Shown here one piece after another: positions 12,032 to 22,361 of a stretch of DNA of 64,000 bases. The translations under genes and the position numbers were made by a program. This DNA is from Batillaria attramentaria. Taxonomy: Eukaryota > Mollusca > Gastropoda > Batillariidae. The DNA lies in NCBI GenBank assembly GCA_018292915.2, contig JACVVK020000350.1, forward strand, positions 443,501 through 507,500. Direction: 5' to 3'. Numbering within the stretch: position 1 is the first letter of the stretch; every line of letters begins with the position of its first letter. The notes beneath the pieces were generated by a model. The model saw nothing but the letters and a program-made list of their open reading frames with translations. It was not told where the DNA came from and ran no database searches.

Positions 12032-15000
12032 ACTTTTTTAGTCACATAGTGTACATTGAGTGAATGGTTTTTTCCCCCCTTTTTTTCCTTCGGTTTTAGA
12101 TTGTAAGGCGCCTAGAGCTCGTTCCACGGGGATAGGCGCCCTATTATTATTATTATTAAATACGAGTTGGCCCTGGACCCAGGTTCAACCGTAGTCCGTA
12201 GCAGGGTTGAATCCGCGTCGCTTTTAACGCGGGTTGTTAAATGTAAACGCACCAACCCGGGGTTCAACACAGCAAAATTGGCAAGCGTAAACAGCCTCTT
12301 CATGATATGATGCTTTCGTCAAGGCATGACGGCCGGGCATGACGTGAGTTTCCCTACGTCATTTTCAGGGTTAAGCCTGCTCTTAACTGGGCACAGCGCG
12401 CGAAACACACATGTGCACATCACAGTCGTTGCGCTCGGTGTGTCTACTAACTACAAAACTGAACACAGCTGTGCTCGGTGACAAACCGACTGAAGATGCA
12501 CTGTCCACCATGTTTGCGCGCCGAGTGACGTAGTACAGCCAATCAGAATCTGTTGTGGAAACCACAGTCACAGTCACAAACCCCCTAAAATCAGAACTGT
12601 GTCACAACTGTGGACAGCACTGTGGCGCTCCGCAGTTCCCAGTTAAGAGCCGGCTTTAGGCTTGCAGAGAATGTAAACGCTATTGACTCGAGTCCAACCC
12701 GAGTCACATGTGGAGGTAAACTCGGGTTGAACCCGGGTTGTAGTGTAAACCGCCTCTAACCTAACTTTTTTTTTTTTTTTTTTTACTTTACTCGCAACTG
12801 GCCAATTGAACAAGGAGAACAACTACCCCTCCTTCCACATCCTCCCTTCCATCCTTGCTGCTTCCACTCCTACTACTACGACGACGACGAAGAAAGTGAC
12901 ATCAACAGTCTTGGAATCTCTGTTGTTGTTTTTTTTCCTCCATATTCTGACCTCGTGCTATATAATATTTGCTGTAAAATGCAGCTAGAATTATGTTCTT
13001 TGTTCTAAGTAATAGTCAAAACTTCGACACGTCAGTACAGTATTCCAATTATCATCATATACATGTAACTGCTTACTTCAGTCACGTAAATTTCATCGTG
13101 AGAGTGGATCACGGAGCACAGGACACCGTCCTCGAAGAAGGCGTCCACAGCCACCGATTCGTCCTCTGCAAACGTTATGTTCCTTGTTAACAGCGACTGC
13201 GACCACTGCTTCGAAGATTTTTTTTTTAACCCCAGTGTCTATAACCCCTGCTACCGCAACCGCGTACACGGTGACGTGTGCAACTGCCCCCTCTTCCCTC
13301 GGTAAAACAATCAGTCGCGCTACGACCACTGCTTCGAAGATTTTTTTCTCTCCAGTGTCTATAGGTCTAATCCCTGCTACCGGAACGCACACGATGCCCC
13401 CTCTTCCCTCGGTAAAACAATCGCGCTACGACCACTGCTTCGAAGATTTTTTTCTCTCCAGTGTCTATAGGTCTAATCCCTGCTACCGGAACGCACACGA
13501 TGCCCCCTCTTCCCTCGGTAAAACAATCGCGCTACGACTACTGCTTCGATTTTTTTTTTCTCCCCATTGTCTATAACCCCTGCTACCGAAACGCACACGG
13601 TGTCTGACTTGTGCAACTGCCCCCTCTTTCCTTGGTAAAACCATCTCGGACAAATTCCCGAATCAAAACACAAATTACCTCTTAGATGTCCCGTGAGAAA
13701 ATCTTCCTCGCTTAGTTGGATACGCTCCATTCGTCCGTTGCGTTCGACAGTTTTGGCGTGGAAATCCGGCGCGAAGACGGACGAACCTTCCTTCAGCACA
13801 AGATCGAACTGCCTGTGGGAAAGCCCAGCTCAGTTTGCAGAAGGCCATTGAAGTGAACACCAAAACGTTGAGTCTTTAGTGAAATTAGGAAACCCTGACA
13901 AAATACATGTCGGTTCTTTTCGTTCAGGTTTCGCGGCTGTAAATGTCATGACCTATTCCAATCTACTAGCGAAGAAAGTAATACTGATTACAAGAACATT
14001 AAACGGGATAATTCTGTCTTTGCTGGGCCAGCTTATGTTTTGGAACAATTTCGCTAGCGTGTGCGGCTGTACGCTCGAAATACTCTATCTTGAAGATTAG
14101 TACAGCGCCTAATGCGACACAATGTTGTCAGGTTTACGCTTTGCGCGAGCGGTCCAACGTTCACATTGTACGAGTGTCATCACACTACTGGAGCGCTCAG
14201 TGTGGTCGCCGCATCATGTAGTACGCTGCTGTTGGCTCAGTGCCAGCATTGCAGACGCTGTCACTGTCCAGGTGTCTAAGTGGTGTGATGAGAAACACCA
14301 CCAAAACAGCTCAGAACGACCCGTTAGCATAAAAATGGTAGCGTAAGTCCCTTAAAATATTACTGTTACTCCCGTACTATTATTTCGTTCCGTCCGCAAA
14401 AATTGAACGCAACGAAGTTAAACTGATCGGAATTCATAACTTTTGTCGATAGTCAAACGTACAAAGGCAAGATGATGATAAACTCAAAGGGTCTGTTAGG
14501 GGAGGGGAGGGGAGGGGGGTGTCTTAATTTAAAGTGAATGATGAAGGTCAGCGGTTCATGAGTACAAAAGAACTGAATGTACATTGAATTTCTTTCATAG
14601 ATGATGTGAACCAGTCCCCAGATCTATTACCCATTGGCATCAGCCTGATAAGGAAAAAAACAACATAAAAACACTACCACCAACAAAACCCAAACAGATC
14701 AGTCTGAACTAGAGCTGCATAACAATTTTGTTTAGGTGAAACGTGATGCCACATTCGTGACAGCTCAGACAGTTAAAAAGGGGGACAGGGCAAGGCACTT
14801 ATATCTATATTCACACTGTTCATTTTGGTCTGGCCTGGGAATAAAAGTGCGATAAGTATGAACACCCGAAAATATATACAGTCTTCACAAAAAGTTAAGG
14901 ACCAGTCAACATAATGGGTGACAGTTTCAATAAATCAGAAAAAATAAACGAATAAGATTTTTCCCCTAAAATTCGGTAGCAAGGTTAAGGGGTAATTAGT

Positions 15001-15691
15001 AAACATGGCGACCACTGTGTGGATTGTACGTGCGCGTCACACAGCATGCTTGGCGCGTTTGAAAATCTGCAATTTCGGCAAAACTAGACCGAGTTTCAGT
15101 GTTCAGTGAGCAATACCTGGGGCTTTCTGCACGGCAAAAATGAGATGCAGGTCAAAAGAATGCATCCCTGGTTAGGAACTGTGCTCATTTGTTTGCCTAC
15201 ATAAGCCGCCGTTTCAGCGATGTTCAGCACTACACCAGCATGCCACCACGACAAAAGTTGAATGATATTTCCAAGTGGTCCTTAACTTTTTGTGAAGGCT
15301 GTAGCTGCACTGTTGTTACAGTGATACATGTTTGAGGATTTTAATATAACAAATGCAAAGGCAAAGGACAACCTTCCAAACGCTTGAAAGCTGATTTCTT
15401 GGGTGGGCGAAATGTCTTCGGCACTCCTGCGTTTTCGGCTTCTTACTGTGAAGTCGGACATCTTCAGGGTTTCAAAGTATCGCAGCTGCTTGTGTATGCC
15501 CGCTGAAGTTCGTAAAAAGACAGAAAATGAAGAATGTGTTGTGAGTAAGATCTGGAAAGGCAGTGTGGGAGACTAAATGAAGTTTCTCGTGTCGCAAAAC
15601 AACTAAGTCACAACTCTCCCGTCAAATCAGCGATAAAAGGGCATCGTAAGTTCTTGTCAAATCCATGACGCTCAAACCAATGACGACACAG

Positions 15692-15756
<65 letters not shown>

Positions 15757-15956
15757 TTTTAAATGCCCGTACGCACAAATCGCTCACTTTCATCCGCCGA
15801 AGTGTTGCCGTTCAAACTTGAAATTACAGCGAAGAACAAGCCCAAAACCACTTTAGACAGACACACGCTATGAGCACCACAAACGCCGCCCTGTCTCCGG
15901 CTCAAAGTTCCCGCTTGTATGGCTGAACAGGCAAACACTGACCACACAGTATGCAT
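7413..15956 (-). CDS. ADAM10/ADAM17-class metalloprotease, 5' exons (partial, split gene)
   Basis: Eight exons join in phase: 15956-15788, 15502-15373, 13812-13679, 13165-13077, about 10280-10129, 8897-8808, 8291-8226 and 7548-7413. All have AG acceptors and GT donors. The peptide runs: hydrophobic signal (KVVLGLFFAVISSL); prodomain start LRYFETLKMSDF; GRQFDLVLKEGSSVFAPDF and DFLTGH as in ADAM10/17 prodomains; furin-type site RERR; catalytic-domain start NRCPLRVVADHKFF; WDKTGLTNIGIHI; then FCVNHLFTAYVF and TGGIC. These enzymes are type I membrane sheddases. One prodomain exon (between 13077 and 10285) and a short one between 8226 and 7548 are missing from the model. The HExxHxxGxxH exon was not found. 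The gene either continues left past the LINE or is broken. ADAM10 versus ADAM17 is undecided. The start could instead be the Met at 16082. Confidence 0.83.
7886..8000. repeat. Nested perfect palindrome (foldback)
   Basis: Arms 7910-7929 and 7938-7957 are perfectly complementary over 20 bp around an 8-base loop. Outside them, CTGTTCCGTTCC (7886-7897) pairs with GGAACGGAACAG (7989-8000). The region is GC-rich and flanked by poly-C and poly-G runs. It lies in an intron of the ADAM-like gene. Confidence 0.9.
9292..10008. repeat. Long tetranucleotide array (AAGT)n/(CAGT)n
   Basis: About 715 bp of uninterrupted four-base repeat, mostly AAGT with blocks of CAGT and single CGTA variants. The block pattern recurs, for example the CAGT clusters at 9382-9433, 9578-9595 and 9630-9638, which suggests higher-order duplication. 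It lies in the ADAM-like intron, 120 bp from the donor of the furin-site exon. Confidence 0.97.
10464..10514. repeat. (GA)n microsatellite
   Basis: About 50 bp pure GA. A second, shorter GA tract at 10101-10124 lies directly against the splice donor at 10128-10127 on the minus strand, so that intron starts with GTTA followed by (CT)n. Confidence 0.95.
10889..11000 (+). mobile_element. tRNA-derived SINE (family A), 5'-truncated copy with 15-bp target duplication
   Basis: Starts inside the tRNA-like head at the B box (GAATCCCGGCTGGGGCC), then the family body (CAAATATTTGTGCTGGCC, GGTGGGAAAGAACGTTAAAC) and a poly-C tail. The 15-bp flank CTTACTTTAGTTGCA is repeated exactly at 10874-10888 and 11001-11015, so this is a genuine retrotransposed insertion. 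Other copies are at 38082-38261, 38911-39087, 55270-55401, 57955-58062 and, weakly, 20076-20136. Confidence 0.9.
11023..11116. repeat. (GT)n(GC)n microsatellite
   Basis: About 84 bp of GT ending in an alternating GC run, directly before the 63-bp tandem array. Confidence 0.96.
11117..11440 (+). repeat. 63-bp tandem repeat (4 copies) ending in a dispersed-repeat tail
   Basis: Units start at 11117, 11180, 11243 and 11306 with CCTGTGCCTAAAAATG and are almost identical. The last unit runs into GCGCCTGGAGCTTCCACTG, GGGACAGGCGTC and CATTCAAATAAA. The same unit-plus-tail, as a single copy, occurs at 43560-43685 in the last PLBD2 intron. So the array is a local expansion of part of a dispersed repeat, probably a SINE or LINE 3' end. 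Confidence 0.88.
11966..12029. repeat. (GT)n microsatellite
   Basis: Pure GT, about 64 bp, inside the 11706-12760 element. Confidence 0.95.
12372..12655. mobile_element. Small inverted-repeat element inserted in the larger transposon
   Basis: GCTCTTAACTGGG at the left is repeated in inverse as CCCAGTTAAGAGC at the right (13 bp perfect). It interrupts the right arm of the 11706-12760 element. The TTAA inside both ends could be a piggyBac- or Kolobok-style target duplication, with the element itself starting CTGGG. Confidence 0.65.
13186..13650. repeat. Tandem repeat, about 106-123 bp unit, four copies, in ADAM-like intron
   Basis: Units begin CGACCACTGCTTCGAAG at about 13200, 13323, 13429 and 13535 (the last reads CGACTACTG). 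Each contains a T-run, CCAGTGTCTATA and CCCCCTCTTCCCTCGGTAAAAC. The two middle units are nearly identical. The array fills the intron between the prodomain exons 13812-13679 and 13165-13077. Confidence 0.93.
14879..15301. mobile_element. Mariner/Tc1-type MITE, 423 bp, TA target duplication
   Basis: 26-bp terminal inverted repeats, one mismatch, beginning CAGTCTTCACAAAAAGTTAA (14879-) and ending in the reverse complement at 15276-15301. Each end is flanked by TA (14877-14878, 15302-15303). TA duplication with CAGT-type ends is typical of Tc1/mariner elements. It is too short to carry a transposase and lies in the ADAM-like gene's intron between exons 15502-15373 and 13812-13679. Confidence 0.9.
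15693..15754. repeat. (CA)n microsatellite
   Basis: Pure CA, about 60 bp, just downstream of the first ADAM-like exon's donor. Confidence 0.96.
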
Positions 15957-16082
15957 TTTGATTTTGTTGGAAAGGCCGTTTATACCCCGGCCCGGTGGAC
16001 TGTTTCCAAGTGAACAGTACAGATCTAAAGACAAACGTAACCAAGACAATCCTAATACGCGGTATCGAGGAAGATGTGCCAC

Positions 16083-17436
16083 AGTATGAACACGTGTTTT
16101 CAGCCTTAGTTTCGTACTGGCTTGTAGTATACCATTGAGACCTCCAAACTAAACTTGAACTGACCCGGCCGGCGGCTTTGTGTACAAGATAAAATTATTA
16201 CTTAGCTAAGCATGTTTTTCCGTCCTTTTGTGTCTCCTAAGTTTTTTTTTTTTCACTCAGCATGAAGCTCCAAATTTTATTTATACGAAAACACGGCGTA
16301 CCGACAATGCGTGACAGTCCTCAGGATTTCAAGTTTTTTTCGCGGCGAATTTAGAACCCGGCCATTTGCTGTGGTAAAAACTTTATTTTGCCTACGAATC
16401 ACAGACTCAATTTTTTCGGTGTAGACGTTACCTCACTACAATTGTACAAATAAGTACAAGAATCGCCAGATGTGTAGTTCCGCATGCAGCAAATTACGAA
16501 GGACTGAAAAATATTTACGTCAGGTTAGTAGAGATTCCACTTGAACCGAGCCGCCGCAGATTTATGGCGCCTGCCTGGCAAAAAAAGAAAAAGAAAAGAC
16601 CACCAGCAGCCGACCGGCGTGCGCAGAAGCTAGGAAATGCACATTGAAAAAAAAAAATCAGTGCACCTAATATGCAATGATTTTTTTATTTATTTATTTT
16701 TTGAAACAGATCGGCCAGCAATGATCCCCGCCGGCCAAGTTGGGGTTTTCACTGCGAGGTTCCTCCCGGTTTGACTTGAAGACCGCCAGTGACCCGGCAA
16801 AGCCGGGAAAGGGGATAAAAGTGCCTCAGCGCAAAAGGAATGCAGTCAGTGAAGTAAAAGTTAGTGTCACGGTAACAATAGAATAGGAAGTTTTGCCCCC
16901 GGCTTGCCCGTTGGTCGGTCAAGTGTCAGTTTGGAGACAATCAGTGGCCGGCTGGACTGACTGTGCCGACTGACCGTCGAAAATCCCGGTCGGCGGGGTG
17001 GCCGTCAGTGAGACGTCAAGTTTTCATCAGCCGACACTGTGTGATAGGAGACTTTTTCAGTCTTTCACTAGGCCTAGTGTTGTCTCAGTCCCAAGACTAC
17101 TAACTCAGTGTAGAATTACTGATTAACGGCGAGTTTTGCGACGGCAAGCCGAGCAGTTGAGTTCATCAGCCGCCCGCGCATACTGAGGCCTACTGAGGAG
17201 CGGACTTCTTCAGTCTTTCATGTTGTCTCCCATGACTAAGTGGAACTATTACTTTGCGTGGCTTGAATATTTTCCTCCATGCATTTTCTAAAAGCAAATA
17301 GCCTAGACGAAGACTATCTAGACGGGACATTGGTGACGTAACTGCCGGACGGACTGACCGTGGCCGTCAGTAGTGACTGACCGGCCGGGTCAGTCAGTCT
17401 CGGACTGACGTATCAAGTTGAGCGGAAACTGAATGA
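16083..17436. promoter_or_regulatory. Divergent intergenic region between the ADAM-like gene and PGAM5
   Basis: The two genes point away from each other and no exon is recognisable here, so both promoters probably lie in this 1.4 kb (inference). From 16900 to 17410 the motif CTGACCG/CGGTCAG and its GACTGAC variants recur many times. A stretch with TTCATCAGCCG and CAGTCTTTCA is present twice (about 17024-17080 and 17162-17225). No TATA box is obvious. Confidence 0.55.
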
Positions 17437-17703
17437 GTGAATGTGCAATCATTTTGCACATTATCTCTAGCCTTCTGTCGGTTTCGTTTGGGGCAGTTTT
17501 GGCAAACATTTAAGATGGTATCGCCACTAAGGTCATTCCGCACTTCTGGGAGAGGCCACTGTAACAACTCGACCACAACGCAAATTAATGAATGCTCCCT
17601 GAACTCTTGTGCGTGCGAAAGTAAAATTGGTGTCAGCCTCTCGTTTCCGGTAAACGTGCGTCGCGGGCAACAAAGTGTGGGAAGCGAGAATCGTCAAGTC
17701 ATC

Positions 17704-20700
17704 ATGGGTTGGAAAACGTTTCATCGCCTAGGGCGACTTGCGAAATCAAGTCGTGTGCAGATTATAACCACGTCTGCCACTGTTGTGGTCGGCCTGGTAC
17801 TTTACGAGAGGTTGAGGAATGAAAGGAAGGTCTACGCTGACGCAAACTTTGAGCAGGGTAGCGGGGACCGAATCAGATGGGACTACAACTGGGACCGGTA
17901 AATCATGCAAACAATTCGCTGGTTACTAAGAGGGCATTTCCGTCCTGTATATTGAAAACATCTTTCACAGTTGCGTGCACAGAACCACAGATATTTATAG
18001 CTTTATGGTCATTGCGCAAAGTTAGTCGTGACTCGGATCTTCTGGCCCAGAAGATCATGAAAATTCATTCTCTCTTTGCCTGTCTGTCTGTCTGTCTTTC
18101 TTTCTCTTTCAAGCAAAATATTCATAGTTTTACACTACATGCATTTGACATGAATTATACAAATGGCGACCTGAAGTGACAGTGGAAGTTAAGAAAAACA
18201 GTTTTTATGTTCAATTGCCAAGGCATACATGTACCCTCACGATACCAGGCTATGAAGAAGTGGGCAGCATATGCGGGCAAAACTAACAAGTGGTAGTCTT
18301 TCTTCTGTATTCACTTCCTATGCAGTGCATCTTTGTGTATGAGAGGAGATAAGGGTCATTATGTAGAAACTGCCATGAGATTCACAGTCGTGAACATTAA
18401 ACGAACAGTAACAATACTAACATGCCAGAGGAGTACTGAACTGTGAAGGCCATATTTGCATGTTTTGTTTTGACTATGACTAGTGGGATGAACTTGCTGA
18501 TCTTTTTTTTTTTTCAGGCGTGAGCCACATTCCATCGTCAGGCCCCGTAAAGATGGTGTGTCTGAGGAAGAATATCAGCAGGAACTGAAGAACAGAACGC
18601 CAAAAGCTACTCGACATCTGATTCTCATCCGTCACGGACAGTATGTTGACACAGAGAAAAGGGATGAAAACAGAATTTTGACTGCTCTAGGTGAGGCCAG
18701 AAAATAGGATTACCGTAGATTTCTCATCATAATGATTATTTGTTCACTGACTTTCATAATGGACGTAGTGCCAGCAAGAGTTAGTGCATCATGTCTATAA
18801 GAAACGAGTGCAAGTTGCACGGAAATGGCCACTTGGCAGTAGTCATAGTCTGTTTCATGCATACATGTCACTTTACTAACTAGTGAAGTGGGTGGCAGGT
18901 GCATGTTTTGGCTCATACGTTAGCAACGACAGCCCCCAGATAGTTCGTATTTTGCGCACATGAGTCTAAATGGTATCATGTTCTTGTCACCGTTATAAGC
19001 CTAGGTTGGTCTGTGAGTTTAAAAGGATGTATCCAGGGATGTCACTGGTGCCCGGACACAGGACTATGACCGATATACTTGGTCAAATGTCCGTTGAAAA
19101 AACTGTCCAGCAGGACAGTTGTCCGATTGTTTATTTCAAAAGGAGGTCATATGCCCGATTGTGTTTCTGTTGATCGTAGACAAACTAGTGACATTTTTCC
19201 GAGTGGGGGCTGCCGCCTTGCGCTACTCGGGGAGCTTGCTCGCTTGCGCAGAGAATATTTTTAGTTGCACGCATGCAAAGCGAGTGGCGTGTGGTATGTG
19301 GTGTTCCCTAAAAGAAGCCCCCTGATTGGCAAAGAGTTTAACCCTGACCTGTGTTTATGTGGTTCCTGTTTTACAATGCTTTATTGTCGCGCGCCAGAAT
19401 GTCCTATTGTTTCATTCCAATTCAGGACAAATGTCCTATTCATCTGTCACCTTCCAGGACATTTGTCCTATAGGTTTCAAACTCCAGTGACATCCCTGTG
19501 TATCTATAGCAGGCAAAGAAGGCAAGTGGGGATTGCTCTGTAGGTGTCATTTGAGATAGAATTGTCTTTCCCTGTGATTGTCAGCTTCCTTCTTCACTGT
19601 TCAGTCTGTATCAGATATTTGGAAAGGTGGGGTGAGGGGAAACAGGTTGATCAGCGAACATGTGTCCGTTTAACCGAAAAAAAATTCTGATACCACTTTT
19701 CATTCAACAATTTTCAAGGTCGAGAACAAGCAGAAATTACAGGAGAGCGACTGCGCAGCCTTGACCTTGACTACACACGCTTCATTACCTCCACGATGGC
19801 GCGGGCGATGGAAACAGGGGAGATCATCTACAAGCATCTGCCGGAGATACCTGTCGAGGTTGATGACCTTTTGCGAGAGGGGTCGCCTATTGCACCAGAA
19901 CCCCCTTCATCAAACTGGAAGCCAACCCACCATGTGAGAATTTCAGATGTTAATTTCATATCAGAAGGGGAAAGCGACAGGGAAGGACCGAGGAAATTTC
20001 AGACCATCTTCTTGTGGCCAGAATACTGTAAAAGAAAAGATGGGTTTTTGTTTAACATCTTTTTTTTCCAGCGCAAAAGGGTGACATAAAAGACAGGGCA
20101 ACGAGGGTAAAGCCAGCAGAAAAATTTGGCTCATAGTCTGTCTTACCTTTGTCCAACTGAGACCAACTTGTTTATGAAAGTTATGACCCTTGTGCATTCT
20201 GTTTCCCACCCTCCAAACCCCCTATTTTATCAATAAGTTTGTTGATATATGGAGATACGCAGTTTCATTTGTCACTAGATCATTTTGTGAGCCTTGAAGT
20301 TAATAGTCACTCATAAAGTTGGTTTCTGTAGCAGTTCTACCAGGATGGATCTCGCATAGAGGCAGCTTTCAGGAAATACTTCCATCGTGCTGACGTTGAA
20401 CAGAAGGGGGACAGTGTAGAGATCATCGTTTGTCATGCCAACGTCATACGATATTTCGTTTGCAGGTAAGGAACGTGATGAATAAAGCAAGGCAAATGGA
20501 CTGTTGTACATTTGAAGTGTTGCACCATGATTTTCAGGGATGCACATTTAAGTCGGTCCCAGGACATTGACCTATAAAAATTTCAAATGTCCTATTTTTC
20601 CCACCTCAAGCGGACATTTGTCCTATTAAAATTTTTATTGCCACTAAGTGGCCAGGACACTGTGTCCTATCACTTTGCTGTTTCCAGGACACTTTGTCCA

Positions 20701-21904
20701 ATAGAAGCTGTGAAAAATGTCCAACCCTGGATTTTGTTTAAAGCCTTTCTGTTTTATTTTCAAATACTGTGTAATTGTGTAAAGGAGGAGACATTTATGC
20801 TTGGTGCACAGCTAAATATGGTTGGGCTGTGGCTGTGACAGAAGCAGGGCAAAAACCTACACTACTTCAGTACTTGTGTATCATTATGCTTGGTGCACAG
20901 CTAAATATGGTTGGGCTGTGGCTGTGACAGAAGCAAGGCAAAAACCTACACTACTTCAGTACTTGTGTATCATTATGCTTGGTGCACAGCTAAATATGGT
21001 TGGGCTGTGGCTGTGACAGAAGCAAGGCAAAAACCTACACTACTTCAGTACTTGTGTATCATTATGCTTGGTGCACAGCTAAATATGGTTGGGCTGTGGC
21101 TGTGACAGAAGCAAGGCAAAAACCTACACTACTTCAGTACTTGTGTATCATTATGCTTGGTGCACAGCTAAATATGGTTGGGCTGTGGCTGTGACAGAAG
21201 CAAGGCAAAAACCTACACTACTTCAGTACTTGTGTATCATTATGCTTGGTGCACAGCTAAATATGGTTGGGCTGTGGCTGTGACAGAAGCAAGGCAAAAA
21301 CCTACACTACTTCAGTACTTGTGTATCATTATGGTGCTTGGTGCACAGCTAAATATGGTTGGGCTGTGGCTGTGACAGAAGCAAGGCAAAAACCTACACT
21401 ACTTCAGTACTTGTGTATCATTATGCTTGGTGCACAGCTAAATATGGTTGGGCTGTGGCTGTGACAGAAGCAAGGCAAAAACCTACACTACTTCAGTACT
21501 TGTGTATCATTATGCTTGGTGCACAGCTAAATATGGTTGGGCTGTGGCTGTGACAGAAGCAAGGCAAAAACCTACACTACTTCAGTACTTGTGTATCATT
21601 ATGGGAAACTAGGCCAAAGAAAAAAAGAACCAGAAACAATCTTCAAACAGTGTCCTGTATAAAGTAAATGTTATCATTGTGAAGTTTGCAGTACTGATGT
21701 TTGTTTACCTCAAGATGCCATTTTGAAACAACCTCTGTCCTTGTTCATCTCAGGGCACTCCAGTTTCCACCGGAAGCATGGCTTCGTCTTTCTCTAGCCC
21801 ACTGCAGCCTTACCCAGTTGAGTATTCGGCCATCTGGGCGCGTCAGTCTCCGTGCGCTCGGGGACAGCGGACATCTACCGCCAACTAAGATCACGTTCAC
21901 CTAG
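17704..21904 (+). CDS. PGAM5: Mitochondrial serine/threonine-protein phosphatase PGAM5
   Basis: Five exons: 17704-17897, 18518-18690, 19719-19933, 20332-20465 and 21754-21904. They join in phase to 288 codons, the usual PGAM5 length. The histidine-phosphatase fold here dephosphorylates proteins on Ser/Thr/His at mitochondria, acting in mitophagy and stress signalling (family knowledge). Visible: N-terminal membrane helix (residues about 19-34), the multimerisation motif WDYNWD (59-64), catalytic LIRHGQ with His-104, STMARAMET, the second catalytic His in VCHANVIRY, and C-terminal [15 protein letters not shown]. The start MGWKTF is chosen because the upstream in-frame extension to 17437 looks like untranslated sequence and vertebrate PGAM5 starts equivalently. 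The Keap1-binding ESGE of vertebrates is replaced by VSEE. The exon-4 acceptor is a TAGCAG tandem. Confidence 0.97.
19033..19498. mobile_element. hAT-like MITE in PGAM5 intron 2
   Basis: 15-bp perfect terminal inverted repeats CAGGGATGTCACTGG (19033-19047; reverse complement 19484-19498). Flanked by an exact 6-bp duplication, TGTATC (19027-19032 and 19499-19504). Inside, the palindromic motif GGACA(n)TGTCC recurs. Related to the copy at 20535. Confidence 0.92.
20535..20729. mobile_element. hAT-like MITE in PGAM5 intron 4
   Basis: Ends CAGGGATGCACATTT and, inverted, CAGGGTTGGACATTT (13 of 15 identical). Flanked by an exact 6-bp duplication, GATTTT (20529-20534, 20730-20735). It shares the internal GGACATTTGTCCTAT motifs with the 19033-19498 element, so both belong to one family. 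Confidence 0.88.
20796..21603. repeat. 89-bp minisatellite, nine copies, in PGAM5 intron 4
   Basis: Nine head-to-tail copies starting TATGCTTGGTGCACAGC. They are almost identical apart from a first-copy G/A change and one copy with 3 extra bases (GTG at about 21334). A unit of 89 bp is not a multiple of three, so the repeated 64-residue reading frames are not a protein. Near-identity suggests recent expansion and probable length polymorphism. Confidence 0.97.
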
Positions 21905-22356
21905 CATTTGTGGAGAATTAGATGCAGAAATTACCGTTATCGTAGTTTGCATCGGCAGCTGGATTCATAGTGTTGTGGTTGGGTGGTTTCAAATAGGGTG
22001 CACCCATGGCCGGACAGTTGGATTTGTTCCACCCTGAATCTCTTGAATTTCATGGCTGCCACAGCAGTGTGGGAATCTTGGTCCGGTCAGTCTGGAAGAA
22101 GACGACGGCAGTTTGCTGTATTATGATACCCATGAAGTACAGAATGAGTTTTTGTAGGTTAAGTATGGCGAAGGCGAATCATTGTTAAACAGTGACCAAG
22201 CGCACTAGTACCAATTTCTGTTTATTTTTATGAAATTTTGTTTATTACTGTTGTAGAACCCTGGTATGAATGACTTAAACTGTTGGTTTTGGTACAGTAG
22301 TGCTGGTCATGATGTGTTTCCTGAAGTGCTAGTCATGATGCATTTCCTGAAGTGCT
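21905..22356 (+). other. PGAM5 3' untranslated/downstream sequence
   Basis: No gene. Probable 3' UTR of PGAM5, with no clear AATAAA in this stretch. Near the right end a GTGCTGGTCATGATG phrase is repeated imperfectly, immediately before the hAT-like insertion at 22362. Confidence 0.6.
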
Positions 22357-22361
22357 GGTCA

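Larger units (their letters stand above)
11706..12760. mobile_element. DNA transposon with long imperfect terminal inverted repeats (nested insertions)
   Basis: The left arm, 11706-11886, is the reverse complement of 12760-12650 (for example GGTTTACACTACAAC, TTCAACCCGAGTTTACC, CATTCTCTGCAAG) and then of 12370-12300 (ACGTCATGCC, CCGTCATGCCTTGA, AGCATCAT). The right arm is split by another inverted-repeat insertion (12372-12655), and the middle holds a (GT)n tract and a SINE-like tail. The outermost bases are TTA and TAA. No transposase is visible. Confidence 0.78.

Noticed and set aside
17437..17703. Upstream in-frame extension of PGAM5 exon 1
   Set aside because: Not similar to PGAM5; the start at 17704 gives the usual length and a membrane helix at the N-terminus.
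20822..21553. Seven overlapping 64-65 residue frames with identical sequence
   Set aside because: They are artefacts of the 89-bp minisatellite inside an intron.
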